DNA from: Promethearchaeota archaeon | GTDB lineage: Archaea > Asgardarchaeota > Lokiarchaeia > Sigyniarchaeales > SOKP01 | DNA length: 64,000 nt | Assembly (NCBI GenBank): GCA_019058245.1 | Contig: JAHPZJ010000017.1 | Coordinates: forward strand, 55,113 to 119,112 | Direction: 5' to 3' | Shown here: positions 17,885-27,089 of the stretch, in pieces | Layout of the letters: each line of letters opens with the position of its first letter | Position numbering within the stretch: position 1 is the stretch's first letter | Notes under the pieces: generated by a model | What the model saw: only the letters and a program-made list of their open reading frames with translations | Database searches by the model: none | What the model was told of the DNA's origin: nothing | Position numbers and translations under genes: made by a program

Positions 17885-18901
17885 CTAATAAAAAATAGAT
17901 GGATTTTTTAGAAAATAAAGAGTTTTATTGGGAAGATTTTTTCTTAATAAAATCTCAAGTTCTTCTAATTTTAGAATATATTTTGAAACTGTATTTTGAT
18001 GCATCTTTAAATCTTTTGATATTCTATATTTTGGGGATCCATTAGGATTTTTTTTTAGGTAATTAATTATCTTTAGAGTTCTTTCCCTGCCCATAAAATG
18101 CAAAATTTTTGCGTTTTCTTCTGAAAGACTTGAATTATAATAGATCTCTCTATTTTCTACATTAGTTTTTTTAATAAAGTTGAATTTCAGAAGCATGTTT
18201 AAATGCCATTTAACTAAAAATATCGACATTCCTAAAAGATTAATAATACACATAAAATGAATTCCTGGATTATTTAAAATTGTATTATATATCTTTAATC
18301 GATTAGAATTTTTAAGAACGTCATCCTGAGTAAGTTTAGAACCATCTACTAAAATATTTTTTTTTATTAAACTATTGATTGCTGTTTGTATACCATTTTT
18401 ATTCATATATGATTCTGATTTAGATAATCTAGCATTTAGATATGAAATAATTTTGTTAACTTCTAAAAAACGATTCTTAGAAAGGTATTCTTGAATTAAA
18501 TTTAACACAAGACACTCTTGTGCAGAGATTTCTTTATTTATCTGATGATTAACAGCATTTTTTTTAACCTCGTCATTGTCTAATTTTTTGTATTTTTTGA
18601 TAATAATAGTTAAGGCCGTAATAAAGAGGATTGCTCCAAGTGAAAACGCTTCTTTAAATGAATCCTCTATTTGTATTTGAGAGCGTGTAATACCTAAATA
18701 TATTCCAGAATTAAATTTAGATATAAAAACAATATTTTCTTCATTATACTCTATATTTGGTTGAGGTAAATCTTCTAAAATCTCATTCTTATTTGAAAAA
18801 ATATAACTTTCAGATATTATAGTTATTGTACTAATAAAGAAAATAACTAAAACTAATAGAGTTTTTAGATTCAGACCCTTTCTCGAATGAGAGATTTTCA
18901 T
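17885..18901 (-). CDS. Membrane-anchored double winged-helix regulator
   Basis: 338 residues. A hydrophobic segment near residues 14-31 and a second near 85-106 flank a small extracytoplasmic part. The cytoplasmic remainder holds two predicted winged-helix DNA-binding domains: residues about 200-248 (NRLKIYNTILNNPGIHFMC) and 270-330 (RTLKIINYLKKNPNGSPKY, then KDLKMHQNTVSKYILKLEELE). This layout is common in archaeal one-component membrane-bound regulators. The sensed signal and targets are unknown. It stands alone, divergent from the 19.1-kb pair. Confidence 0.75.
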   Translation of the reverse strand: MKISHSRKGLNLKTLLVLVIFFISTITIISESYIFSNKNEILEDLPQPNIEYNEENIVFISKFNSGIYLGITRSQIQIEDSFKEAFSLGAILFITALTIIIKKYKKLDNDEVKKNAVNHQINKEISAQECLVLNLIQEYLSKNRFLEVNKIISYLNARLSKSESYMNKNGIQTAINSLIKKNILVDGSKLTQDDVLKNSNRLKIYNTILNNPGIHFMCIINLLGMSIFLVKWHLNMLLKFNFIKKTNVENREIYYNSSLSEENAKILHFMGRERTLKIINYLKKNPNGSPKYRISKDLKMHQNTVSKYILKLEELEILLRKNLPNKTLYFLKNPSIFY

Positions 18902-19087
18902 TTACAAAAACAATACTATTTTTTATAATTAAATTAAATCATTGAATATAATTAATAATTAACTCTTAATAAGAGGCAAAATCATATTTTCTTTAAATAA
19001 TTATCATGTAGCAAAGTGATCAGTTAATTAAATTAGCATTAATTCTAATTCTATAGCTATGATAAAAATTTAAAAACGTATGAGAAT

Positions 19088-19531
19088 ATGGCAAAAGATA
19101 ATAAAAAAAATTTACCATCAAATCCAATTGAGGCTCAAGGTTTATTAATTAAAGCTATATATAAAAAATTCGGAGAAGAAGCATTGCCTATTATAAAAGA
19201 AGTGTGTGGTATGCAAGGAAAATCGCTTGGATTAAAAATTAGAAAAAAAATTCCTAATACAAATTTGTCTACAGTAGCAACAGCATTTTCAAAAACTTTT
19301 GACCAAAATTCTGTTAAGATAATTTCGATATCAGATGATAAGTTCCAGATTCAAGGGAGGAAGTGTCCCTTTGGTCTTGAAAATACATCTAGAGCTTTAT
19401 GTGAAGCTGTAATGGCTATTGATCATGAATACTTTCGCACAGCTACTAATGATAAGATCGAACTTAAAATTCTTAAAACTGTAGCTGGAGGTGACCCTTA
19501 TTGTGATACCGTTTATAAGAAAAAAAGTTAA
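19088..19531 (+). CDS. ATC-hydrolase-like small protein
   Basis: 147 residues. The second half, KCPFGLENTSRALCEAVMAIDHEYF followed by KTVAGGDPYCDTVY, resembles the L-2-amino-thiazoline-4-carboxylate hydrolase-like family (PF14196-type), where conserved Cys and Asp residues occur in this order. The similarity is by motif only. The DUF364-type gene begins 26 bp downstream, so the pair is probably one transcription unit. In other anaerobes such proteins occur beside corrinoid or metal-related genes, but nothing here fixes the role. Confidence 0.5.
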   Translation: MAKDNKKNLPSNPIEAQGLLIKAIYKKFGEEALPIIKEVCGMQGKSLGLKIRKKIPNTNLSTVATAFSKTFDQNSVKIISISDDKFQIQGRKCPFGLENTSRALCEAVMAIDHEYFRTATNDKIELKILKTVAGGDPYCDTVYKKKS

Positions 19532-19557
19532 CCATATTCTTCTAAATCCAATAAATT

Positions 19558-20370
19558 ATGATACTGGAAAAAACTGTTGATCTAGTTAAAAATATTCATC
19601 AAGTTCACAAAATCATCCCCCCTAAAATAATTAAAGTTGTGATTGGACTAGGTTATACTTGTGTAGAGGTTTTTACTTATGCTTATAAAACCTTTTTAGG
19701 ATTAGCATCAACATTACCAAATATAATTTCGAATACAGATTGCAGTAAAATCAATTTTGCTGGTGAACTTACCAATTACTCTCTCAATGAGCTTTTAAGT
19801 TGGTCACTTGAAGTACCCAATCTTAAAAAAATCATAGGAATCGCAACATTGAATGCTGTTTCTCAACATATATTAAAATTCATGAATCCTTACCAAAAAA
19901 TTGAAAATAATTTATTATCTTTCCTTAATATTGATAAAAACACAAGTGTTACTTTTATAGGATTAATCAAGCCACTAATTAGAGATTGTAGTAAAATATC
20001 AAAAAAGATTACAATTATAGAGGATTCAATCGCAATAACGTCAGAATTTAAGAAATTTAAGAATAGAAATAATCTTAATCAATTAGAAGAGGATGAGCTT
20101 CAAACTGATATATTATTTTGTACGGGATCTGCATTAGTAAATAATACTATTGAATCAATTTTGGAAAAGTTTAGAAGGAGAGCTCAAAAAATAATTTTAA
20201 TTGGTCCCACTGCGAGTTTGATTCCTGATATTTTATTTGATAATGGTGTTGATATAGTTTCCGGGATGGAAATCATTGATTCAAGAGCAACAATACAAGT
20301 TGTGCAAGAAGGAGGAGGCACTAAATTATTTAAAAAGTATGGAAAAAAATATAACTTAATTAATGATTAA
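19558..20370 (+). CDS. DUF4213/DUF364-type putative metal-chelation protein
   Basis: A 270-residue protein matching the two-domain DUF4213-DUF364 pattern. The N-terminal part has VVIGLGYTCVEVFTYAYK and ELLSWSLEVPNLKKIIGIATLNA. The C-terminal Rossmann-like part has DILFCTGSALVNNTIESIL, KIILIGPTASLIPDILFDNG and a final SRATIQVVQEGGGTKLF. Members are annotated as putative heavy-metal chelators. It follows the ATC-hydrolase-like gene by 26 bp. The biochemical activity is not known. Confidence 0.65.
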   Translation: MILEKTVDLVKNIHQVHKIIPPKIIKVVIGLGYTCVEVFTYAYKTFLGLASTLPNIISNTDCSKINFAGELTNYSLNELLSWSLEVPNLKKIIGIATLNAVSQHILKFMNPYQKIENNLLSFLNIDKNTSVTFIGLIKPLIRDCSKISKKITIIEDSIAITSEFKKFKNRNNLNQLEEDELQTDILFCTGSALVNNTIESILEKFRRRAQKIILIGPTASLIPDILFDNGVDIVSGMEIIDSRATIQVVQEGGGTKLFKKYGKKYNLIND

Positions 20371-20501
20371 ATTGTTTTATTTTATTGTAGTTTTTCCATA
20401 ATTTTCAAATTGCGTTGAACTATATTAAAATAAAAATCATAATGAAATAGATTACTTTTATTTGGATTATAATATTTTTAAGAATTTTACTAAATTAGTT
20501 A

Positions 20502-20508
20502 GGGAGGT
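20502..20508 (+). promoter_or_regulatory. Strong ribosome-binding site before small GTPase 1
   Basis: GGGAGGT lies nine bases before the ATG at 20518. It stands out because many genes in this window have weak or no Shine-Dalgarno sites, and it supports this start. Confidence 0.7.
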
Positions 20509-20517
20509 ACATAATAA

Positions 20518-21048
20518 ATGTCTCAACAAATTTATACCTTTAAAACTATAGTAGTTGGTCCGGCAGCAGTAGGAAAATCCAGTCTTATACGTAGATTTGT
20601 AGAAAATAAGTTTTCTTTAAATTACAAATTCACAATAGGTGTTGATTTCATGAGTAAAAGTATAGACTTCGAAACAGGAAAATCTGCTAAACTTACACTA
20701 TGGGATATTGGAGGACAAGACCGGTTTAAAGTATTACGTAGAAGTTTTTATGAAGGAACCAATGGAGCGATTGGGGTATTTGATCTTTCGAGAGCTCAAA
20801 CTTTTTCAAAAATGAAAGAATGGGTTTCAGATGCACGTCAAACCATTGAAACTGATTTTCCAGTTATTATAATTGGAAATAAATCTGATTTAATTGCTGA
20901 TGTGGGGGTGGTTATTGATCGAAATGAGGTAAAACAATTCGCTGAGAAAGAAAAAACAATTTATATTGAGACTTCTGCTAAAACAGGAGACAATGTTGAA
21001 GAAGCTTTTCTTGAACTTACAAAAAGAATGATAAAAGAATGTTCTTAA
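20518..21048 (+). CDS. Rab/Ras-like small GTPase 1
   Basis: A 176-residue Ras-superfamily GTPase with all five G motifs: G1 GPAAVGKSS (residues 14-22), the switch I Thr in YKFTIGVDF, G3 WDIGGQD (62-68), G4 NKSD (121-124) and G5 ETSAK (151-155). Switch I and the FxxxIGVDF pattern are Rab-like; the doubled Gly before Gln recalls Arf/SAR proteins. There is no CAAX or double-Cys end (it ends KECS, with a single Cys), so lipidation is uncertain. It is first of three tandem paralogues. Asgard archaea carry many such GTPases, whose roles are largely unknown. Confidence 0.92.
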   Translation: MSQQIYTFKTIVVGPAAVGKSSLIRRFVENKFSLNYKFTIGVDFMSKSIDFETGKSAKLTLWDIGGQDRFKVLRRSFYEGTNGAIGVFDLSRAQTFSKMKEWVSDARQTIETDFPVIIIGNKSDLIADVGVVIDRNEVKQFAEKEKTIYIETSAKTGDNVEEAFLELTKRMIKECS

Positions 21049-21254
21049 TTAATAAATAAGATAGAATTTACCATTAACTTAATTTGACTGTATATTTTTT
21101 ACTCTTTTTGAGGTCTCTAATTCTATTATTTTCAATTTCTGAGTTATTTTTATTTGAAAATTTAAGATATACTTTAATTTAAATATCGAAAAACATGAAT
21201 ATAAATTGATAAATTCTTATTCTTTGTTTACATAAAAAAGTATTTTCTACTCAA

Positions 21255-21779
21255 ATGACAGACTATACTTTTAAGATATTGGTTATTGGACCTGCTGCAG
21301 TAGGAAAATCTAGTTTAATACGACGATTTGTTGATAATGAGTTTTCATTTCAATATAAATTCACTATTGGGGTAGATTTTATGACTAAGAATATTGTTAA
21401 TAACCTAAATAAAAATATTAGACTAACCATTTGGGATATAGGTGGGCAAGATCGATTTAAAATATTACTACGGAGTTTTTACGATGGTGCACATGGGGCT
21501 ATAGTAGTTTTTGATCTCTCAAGACCCTTTACCTATTCAAAAATGAAAGATTGGATTTCTAATATGTACAAAATAATGCAAAAAAGAATCCCTATTGTAA
21601 TATTAGGAAATAAGCTGGATTTAGTAAGTGAAATTGGCGAAACAATAGATCGAAATGATCCTTATAAATACGCTGAGAAAGAACGTTACTTTTATTTAGA
21701 AACATCTGCTAAAACGGGGGAAAATGTAGATATAGCTTTCACAGAAATTACGCATAGAATTTTAGATAAAAATTATTAA
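21255..21779 (+). CDS. Rab/Ras-like small GTPase 2
   Basis: 174 residues, closely similar to the preceding GTPase along its whole length: G1 GPAAVGKSS (13-21), YKFTIGVDF, WDIGGQDRF, GNKLDL and ETSAK all present. The 206-bp gap to the first gene suggests a separate promoter. The C-terminus (ILDKNY) has no Cys, so prenylation is not expected. It probably arose by tandem duplication with its neighbours. Confidence 0.92.
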   Translation: MTDYTFKILVIGPAAVGKSSLIRRFVDNEFSFQYKFTIGVDFMTKNIVNNLNKNIRLTIWDIGGQDRFKILLRSFYDGAHGAIVVFDLSRPFTYSKMKDWISNMYKIMQKRIPIVILGNKLDLVSEIGETIDRNDPYKYAEKERYFYLETSAKTGENVDIAFTEITHRILDKNY

Positions 21780-21916
21780 TTTATAGTCTTCAAAAGTTTA
21801 TTTTATAATTCTTAGAATGAATTAAAGTCAATTTTTTTTTCTATTTAAATTCGATGATCTAGAAAATTTTTAAAAAGCTAACTAAGATAATTTATTAAAA
21901 GAAGTTTTGATACATT

Positions 21917-22453
21917 ATGACTCTTTATGTATTTAAAGTTTTAATAATAGGACCGGGAGCTGTAGGAAAAACTTCACTTTTACACAGATTTGTAGAAGAT
22001 AACTTCTCTTTTAGGTATAAATTAACGATTGGTGCGGATTTTTTATCTAAAGTTATTCAAGAATATCCAAAACCAGGATCAACAATAAAAATGCAAATAT
22101 GGGATATCGGAGGTCAAGAACGATATAAATTCCTAAGATCCAGCTTTTTTGATGGTGCTAATGGAGCATTAATAGTATTCGATTTATCTCGATGGCGTAC
22201 ATTTGAAGAAATCGATGAATGGTTATCAGATTTGTATGAATATGCAGGTGATGATGTCCCTTTTGCGTTAATAGGAAATAAGGCAGATCTAATTAACTCA
22301 AAAAACGAGCTTTACGAACGAGAAAGTGCTCAAGTATTTGCTAAGAAAGAAAATACATTTTACATAGAAACTTCAGCAAAAACAGGTGAAAAGGTAGAAG
22401 ATGCTTTTTTGAATTTGGCAGAATTAATGATTAAAAACATCCGTTCTAATTAA
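21917..22453 (+). CDS. Rab/Ras-like small GTPase 3
   Basis: 178 residues with intact G motifs: GPGAVGKTS (13-21), YKLTIGADF, WDIGGQERY, GNKADL and ETSAK. It is more diverged than the first two; switch II reads GQERYKFLRSSF, nearer to eukaryotic Rab (GQERF). No C-terminal Cys. It ends ten bases before the stop of the convergent helicase gene. Confidence 0.92.
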   Translation: MTLYVFKVLIIGPGAVGKTSLLHRFVEDNFSFRYKLTIGADFLSKVIQEYPKPGSTIKMQIWDIGGQERYKFLRSSFFDGANGALIVFDLSRWRTFEEIDEWLSDLYEYAGDDVPFALIGNKADLINSKNELYERESAQVFAKKENTFYIETSAKTGEKVEDAFLNLAELMIKNIRSN

Positions 22454-22462
22454 GATATTCAT

Positions 22463-25400
22463 TTATTCTATTATTTTAAACAATGCAAATGATAGAATGT
22501 TTGTATAGAATTTGGATTTATTTCTTTTAATCATCTCATTTTTAAGATCTTCATATTCGAATGAAATGTCATCCAATTTCCTTTTGGTTAAGATAATATC
22601 CTTATTGATAAAATTAATTTCTTCTTCTAATTTTTTAATATTGTCTAATCGATCTTGTTTTTTCACCGCATCTGTTATTTTTTCTATATTATGTAGTTGT
22701 CTTGCTGTCGGCCTTTTATTATTATTTCGTTCCAATCTCTGATTTAATGATTCAAGTTTAAAATTTAAGGTTCTTTTTTTATGAGAATAAATTTTTTCTT
22801 TTTTTTTCATTTCTCGATCAAAGATCTTATCATTTAGAATTTTAATTTCTCTTTTCCAGTTTGATGTCTTTGATTTTATAATTTTTTTAGCTTTTTGTTG
22901 GAGTTCACTTATAAAGTTATAATCTAATGATATCATCTCTGGAGAATCTTTAAATAAAAAAATCTCATTGAAGTTTTTGATATCTAGAACTTTATCTGAT
23001 AAGTTTACAATTTCATTACCAGTGTTGTCGATAACTATTGCAATAATTTGATTTTCGATTATATAACCCTGAAATTTTACTGAAAAAATGAATAGATATA
23101 ACTCATCAGTACTGATTGATTTTAAATTCAATAATTTTTCCAATTCTTTCTTTTTAAGATATAAAACACTAAAATTACCATGAAATGATTCACTTTTAAT
23201 AAAATCTAAAATATTATTAATTAAAGGATGTCCTAAGGCAAAAAAATCAATTTCCTCTTTTTTCCTTGCAAGATCAAGATTAAATGTTCCAATATACTCT
23301 TTTGCAACGGTGTAATTGAAATTTTTTAATAAACTATCTTTGACTTCCATTTTTGATTTGAATTCATAATTTTTTTTCGCATCTTCAGAACTATCATACA
23401 TATCTTCAAAAGTTCCATAAAGGTGATTATCAAGATTGAAAAAATGCTTAATTAATAGGTATAGTTCATTATGGGTTAATTGTACATCTGTGCAAGATGC
23501 TAATGAACTTATAAGACCTTCCATCTGAAATGATCTTCTATCAATCATTAAATCATCTAATTGTATTTCAATTTCTTTTGCTCTTCTTATTTCTTCGTCA
23601 AGAGTTCTATAAAATTCGTTTAATTTCTTTCGTTTTTTCCCATTCTCTTCAGCGAAAATTACACCTTTGAAATCTTTTTCTATTGTTCCGATAATTGGTT
23701 CCAAAATTCCTATTGATTCTTCAAAAAGATTAATCCTTTTAATAATAGCATGTATTATGTCTGTTTCCACAGTTCCTTCCATAAATATATTGTAAATGTA
23801 TATTTCTTTTGATTCTTGACCAATTCTATCAAGTCTTCCTATCCTTTGTTCAAGTCTCATAGGATTCCAAGGTAAATCATAATTTATCAAAACACGACAG
23901 AATTGGAAATTTCGCCCTTCACCACCGATTTCAGTAGAAATTAAGATTGAAAATTTTTGGCTTGATCTGAATCTTTCAACTGCTTCATCTTTTTGCAGCT
24001 TATCTAATCCTCCATAAAACAATTCAACTGTATAGTCATGATCAAGACTCTCAATCAATGATTTAATAAATTTTAATGTATCAACGAACTGAGTAAAGAT
24101 AATAATCTTTTCTTTATGATTTTGTGAATAGATTTGGTTTATTATTTCTATTAATTTATCTGATTTTGAATCATAGGGTAAAGCTTTTAATTTATCATAA
24201 AATTCTTTTAAAATTTTCTCTTGATTGAAAAGATTTACTGCTTCTTCTTTTTTTTTCTTGAATTCTTTATTATCAAAAAAATCAATTCGTTCTATATCGA
24301 GATATTGATCCTCTAGTTCTGATTCGTAATATTCAGGATCCTCCTGTTTAATTATAGCAGGATCAAGAAAAATGTCTTTATACCTGTCAATTTGTTCAAG
24401 TCTTCTTTCCAAGCTTTTCAAAAACGCGAACTTAGAACTTGTTAATAATTTTTGTAATGTGGTTATAATAAAACCAATTCCCACATTATCTTTACTTACA
24501 GAAGAATTATAAATTTTAGCTAGATATAAGCGGATTTCATTATAAATGTCTAATTCTTGTTGATTGGGATTAACCATAATCGTATTTACTATTCTTTTAT
24601 TTATTAACTCTTTAGAAAATACGTTTTTTTTCCGATTTCTAATTAAAAATTTAGATAATGTATGATCTTCTTCAATTCTTCTTACTAAGTTTGATTTAAA
24701 GGAACTATTTTGAATTTGAGATAGTATCTGGTTAATTTCCCTTTTTTTATCAATATATCTGAGATCTTTTAGAAGTTTTATCGTGTTTTTTACTTCAAAA
24801 TTATTCAGCTTATCAAGATTATTCAAATTTGAAATCAGTAAATTAATAAAGGGCATGTTTTTTCTAAAATGCTCAAAATCACTGAAATTTTCAAAAACGT
24901 CTGGATGAATAAGCTCAATTAGAGAAAATAATTCAAATGAGTGAAGTTGTAAAGGAGTAGCAGTCAATAAAAGCATACCTTCCGAATTGATACTTAATTT
25001 TTTCGCTAATTCATAGTTAAGAGTTTCTCGAAAGTTTCCAGTCATTGCATTAATTAAATACCTTCTTAAATGGTGAGCTTCGTCAAAAATTACAATGTCC
25101 CAATTGATATTGGATAAGAGTTCGATATATTTTCTACTTCGCGCAAATTGAAGTGAACAAATAATTAGATTATCATAATAAAAAGGATTCTGGAGAATTT
25201 CTAGATGTTTATAATTTCCCTTATTTTTTAGTTCTTTAACTTTTTTACCGTCATATATAGTGAAATTGATATTAAATTTATTTTGCATTTCAAACTGCCA
25301 TTGTTTCACTAAGGATGCGGGAACTATAATTAAGATACGCTCTGCTAAATCTCTTGCCATCATTTCTTTAATATATATGCCAGCTTCAATTGTTTTTCCA

Positions 25401-26071
25401 AGCCCAACTTCGTCAGCTAAAATAATTCTTGGAAAATGCTCTTCAGATAAACGATGTGTAACATTTATCTGGTGAGGCATTAATGACAAGCGCGAATTCG
25501 TAATACATTTGATTTGATATGATTTATAATAAGAATAAAACAAATTTGCCCAATATTTAATCAAAAAATTTTTAGGAGGATCGATTATCTGCTTTGAAAT
25601 AAGACTTTTAATGGGTGTTTCATATTTAGAATAAATTTCATTTTCAAAAATCTGAGATTTTTTACCATTTTCCATTAAAAGTTCATAAGAAATTATTCCA
25701 TCCTTAATCAGGAAATCCTTTTTATTTATATAACCAATACCTTGTTTAGTAACAATTTGATCATCTTTTTCAAATATATAATGAATGAGATCAATTGGAT
25801 GGATTAACTTAATTATGTTATTTCTGAAAGAGACCTTAAATTTAGTAATAAAATAAGTATCATCTTCATCCAAAGATTTTGAAGTAGGGATTTCTATTTT
25901 TTTTATTACTCTTCCTATTCCTAAATCAGGATTTAACCTATATATAACTAGGTTACCTACATTAAATTTTTGCCCTTGACAATATATATTAAAACATTTA
26001 AAAAATCTTGATTCTAGTTCTTTTCCACAGAAGGAGCAGTTATATTTATGAGGACTTATATTTAAAACCAT
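22463..26071 (-). CDS. SNF2/RapA-type superfamily 2 helicase-like ATPase
   Basis: 1202 residues. The N-terminus has a four-Cys zinc-ribbon-like motif (CSFCGKEL ... CFNIYC, residues 11-31). An SF2 core follows: Walker A DEVGLGKTIEAG near 220, DEAH near 328, LLTATPLQLHSFE, a long insertion, and the second RecA domain with STEIGGEGRNFQFC and IGRLDRIGQ near 745. The last 150 residues are highly charged and coiled-coil. The GRNFQF and GRLDRIGQ forms resemble bacterial RapA and phage/defence SNF2 proteins more than eukaryotic Snf2. It would act as a dsDNA translocase or remodeller of nucleoprotein. The single gene is divergent from the Fe-S gene at 26141. Confidence 0.88.
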   Translation of the reverse strand: MVLNISPHKYNCSFCGKELESRFFKCFNIYCQGQKFNVGNLVIYRLNPDLGIGRVIKKIEIPTSKSLDEDDTYFITKFKVSFRNNIIKLIHPIDLIHYIFEKDDQIVTKQGIGYINKKDFLIKDGIISYELLMENGKKSQIFENEIYSKYETPIKSLISKQIIDPPKNFLIKYWANLFYSYYKSYQIKCITNSRLSLMPHQINVTHRLSEEHFPRIILADEVGLGKTIEAGIYIKEMMARDLAERILIIVPASLVKQWQFEMQNKFNINFTIYDGKKVKELKNKGNYKHLEILQNPFYYDNLIICSLQFARSRKYIELLSNINWDIVIFDEAHHLRRYLINAMTGNFRETLNYELAKKLSINSEGMLLLTATPLQLHSFELFSLIELIHPDVFENFSDFEHFRKNMPFINLLISNLNNLDKLNNFEVKNTIKLLKDLRYIDKKREINQILSQIQNSSFKSNLVRRIEEDHTLSKFLIRNRKKNVFSKELINKRIVNTIMVNPNQQELDIYNEIRLYLAKIYNSSVSKDNVGIGFIITTLQKLLTSSKFAFLKSLERRLEQIDRYKDIFLDPAIIKQEDPEYYESELEDQYLDIERIDFFDNKEFKKKKEEAVNLFNQEKILKEFYDKLKALPYDSKSDKLIEIINQIYSQNHKEKIIIFTQFVDTLKFIKSLIESLDHDYTVELFYGGLDKLQKDEAVERFRSSQKFSILISTEIGGEGRNFQFCRVLINYDLPWNPMRLEQRIGRLDRIGQESKEIYIYNIFMEGTVETDIIHAIIKRINLFEESIGILEPIIGTIEKDFKGVIFAEENGKKRKKLNEFYRTLDEEIRRAKEIEIQLDDLMIDRRSFQMEGLISSLASCTDVQLTHNELYLLIKHFFNLDNHLYGTFEDMYDSSEDAKKNYEFKSKMEVKDSLLKNFNYTVAKEYIGTFNLDLARKKEEIDFFALGHPLINNILDFIKSESFHGNFSVLYLKKKELEKLLNLKSISTDELYLFIFSVKFQGYIIENQIIAIVIDNTGNEIVNLSDKVLDIKNFNEIFLFKDSPEMISLDYNFISELQQKAKKIIKSKTSNWKREIKILNDKIFDREMKKKEKIYSHKKRTLNFKLESLNQRLERNNNKRPTARQLHNIEKITDAVKKQDRLDNIKKLEEEINFINKDIILTKRKLDDISFEYEDLKNEMIKRNKSKFYTNILSFALFKIIE

Positions 26072-26140
26072 TATCTTTATATTATAATTAATATAGGGAC
26101 AAGTAAAAATTTTAGTATTTTAAATAAAAAGTGATAGAAA

Positions 26141-27001
26141 ATGTCAGATGCCGGGATTGAACCTACTTACATTGGCAAAAATGAAAATCTTGTTTTTGTT
26201 ATTCCTAATAAGCTATTTAACATGAGTTTAGGTCCAGAAGAAGCTTTAAATCGAGAATCAGCTAAATTGCTTAGTAAATATCTTAGAGGAATTTTTAAAG
26301 GATTCCAACAGGCAAGGAAAACAAAGTATGGTAATGAAAACAATCAAAAAACAACAGTTTCATCAGATTTTTGGGAGAAATTTGAAAAAAAGGCAAAACA
26401 ACTTGAAGTCGATCTCATTGGATATACACCTGTAAATAAAAATTATATTTTTAAAAGTTTGAAGGTATATGGTAAAAATGCTGTAATACTTGGAATGGAA
26501 ATGAAATGGGATAAAATTAAACAGGCTCCTGGAGCTATTTGTGAAATAGAAGCATTTCGAGTCTATAAAGTTCTAGGTGACATTACAATTCAATTAACAG
26601 AATATCTAAAAAATCAAGGTTATAAAAGTGAAACTCACCATCCATTTGGAGGAAAACTTCTGTTTGGACCTCATGCTTCTGCAGCAAATTTGGGTATTAT
26701 GGGACGAAACGGATTAATAATATCACCTGAATTTGGCCCCCGACAAAGATGGAGCATAATTACTACTGATGCTGAGATTCCTAATACAAAAAAGAGAGAT
26801 TTTACTGATTTAAAAGAATTCTGTGAAAAATGTGGTGCCTGTGTACGAAATTGTAAAGGAGATTCTGTTTACGAAACACCGATAAAAAAAGAAAATGGTA
26901 TAATTACACATATAGATCGATCTAAATGTATTCAAAGTATATTAGATAATAATTATTGTAGTTATTGCCTTAAGATTTGTATGCCTCAAAATCATTCTTA
27001 A
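26141..27001 (+). CDS. QueG/reductive-dehalogenase-like Fe-S protein
   Basis: 286 residues. The C-terminal half carries LKEFCEKCGACVRNCKGD and a final C...CSYCLKICMP set, giving two probable [4Fe-4S] sites. The preceding region (HHPFGGKLLFGPHASAANLGIMGRNGL, then ISPEFGPRQRW) is the corrinoid-associated pattern of epoxyqueuosine reductase and reductive dehalogenases. The protein lacks the full N-terminal corrinoid domain of dehalogenases and no Tat signal is seen, so a cytoplasmic QueG-like or electron-transfer role is more likely. A TATA-like TATTTAAATA about 20 bases before the ATG suggests a nearly leaderless mRNA. The Hdr-type fusion gene follows 88 bp later. Confidence 0.72.
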   Translation: MSDAGIEPTYIGKNENLVFVIPNKLFNMSLGPEEALNRESAKLLSKYLRGIFKGFQQARKTKYGNENNQKTTVSSDFWEKFEKKAKQLEVDLIGYTPVNKNYIFKSLKVYGKNAVILGMEMKWDKIKQAPGAICEIEAFRVYKVLGDITIQLTEYLKNQGYKSETHHPFGGKLLFGPHASAANLGIMGRNGLIISPEFGPRQRWSIITTDAEIPNTKKRDFTDLKEFCEKCGACVRNCKGDSVYETPIKKENGIITHIDRSKCIQSILDNNYCSYCLKICMPQNHS

Positions 27002-27089
27002 ATTTAAGGATAATATTTTTATAATAGTTATATTCAAATTAAAATGACCTTTTAATTAAACAATAATAAATCTATTTTCTTGAAATAAA

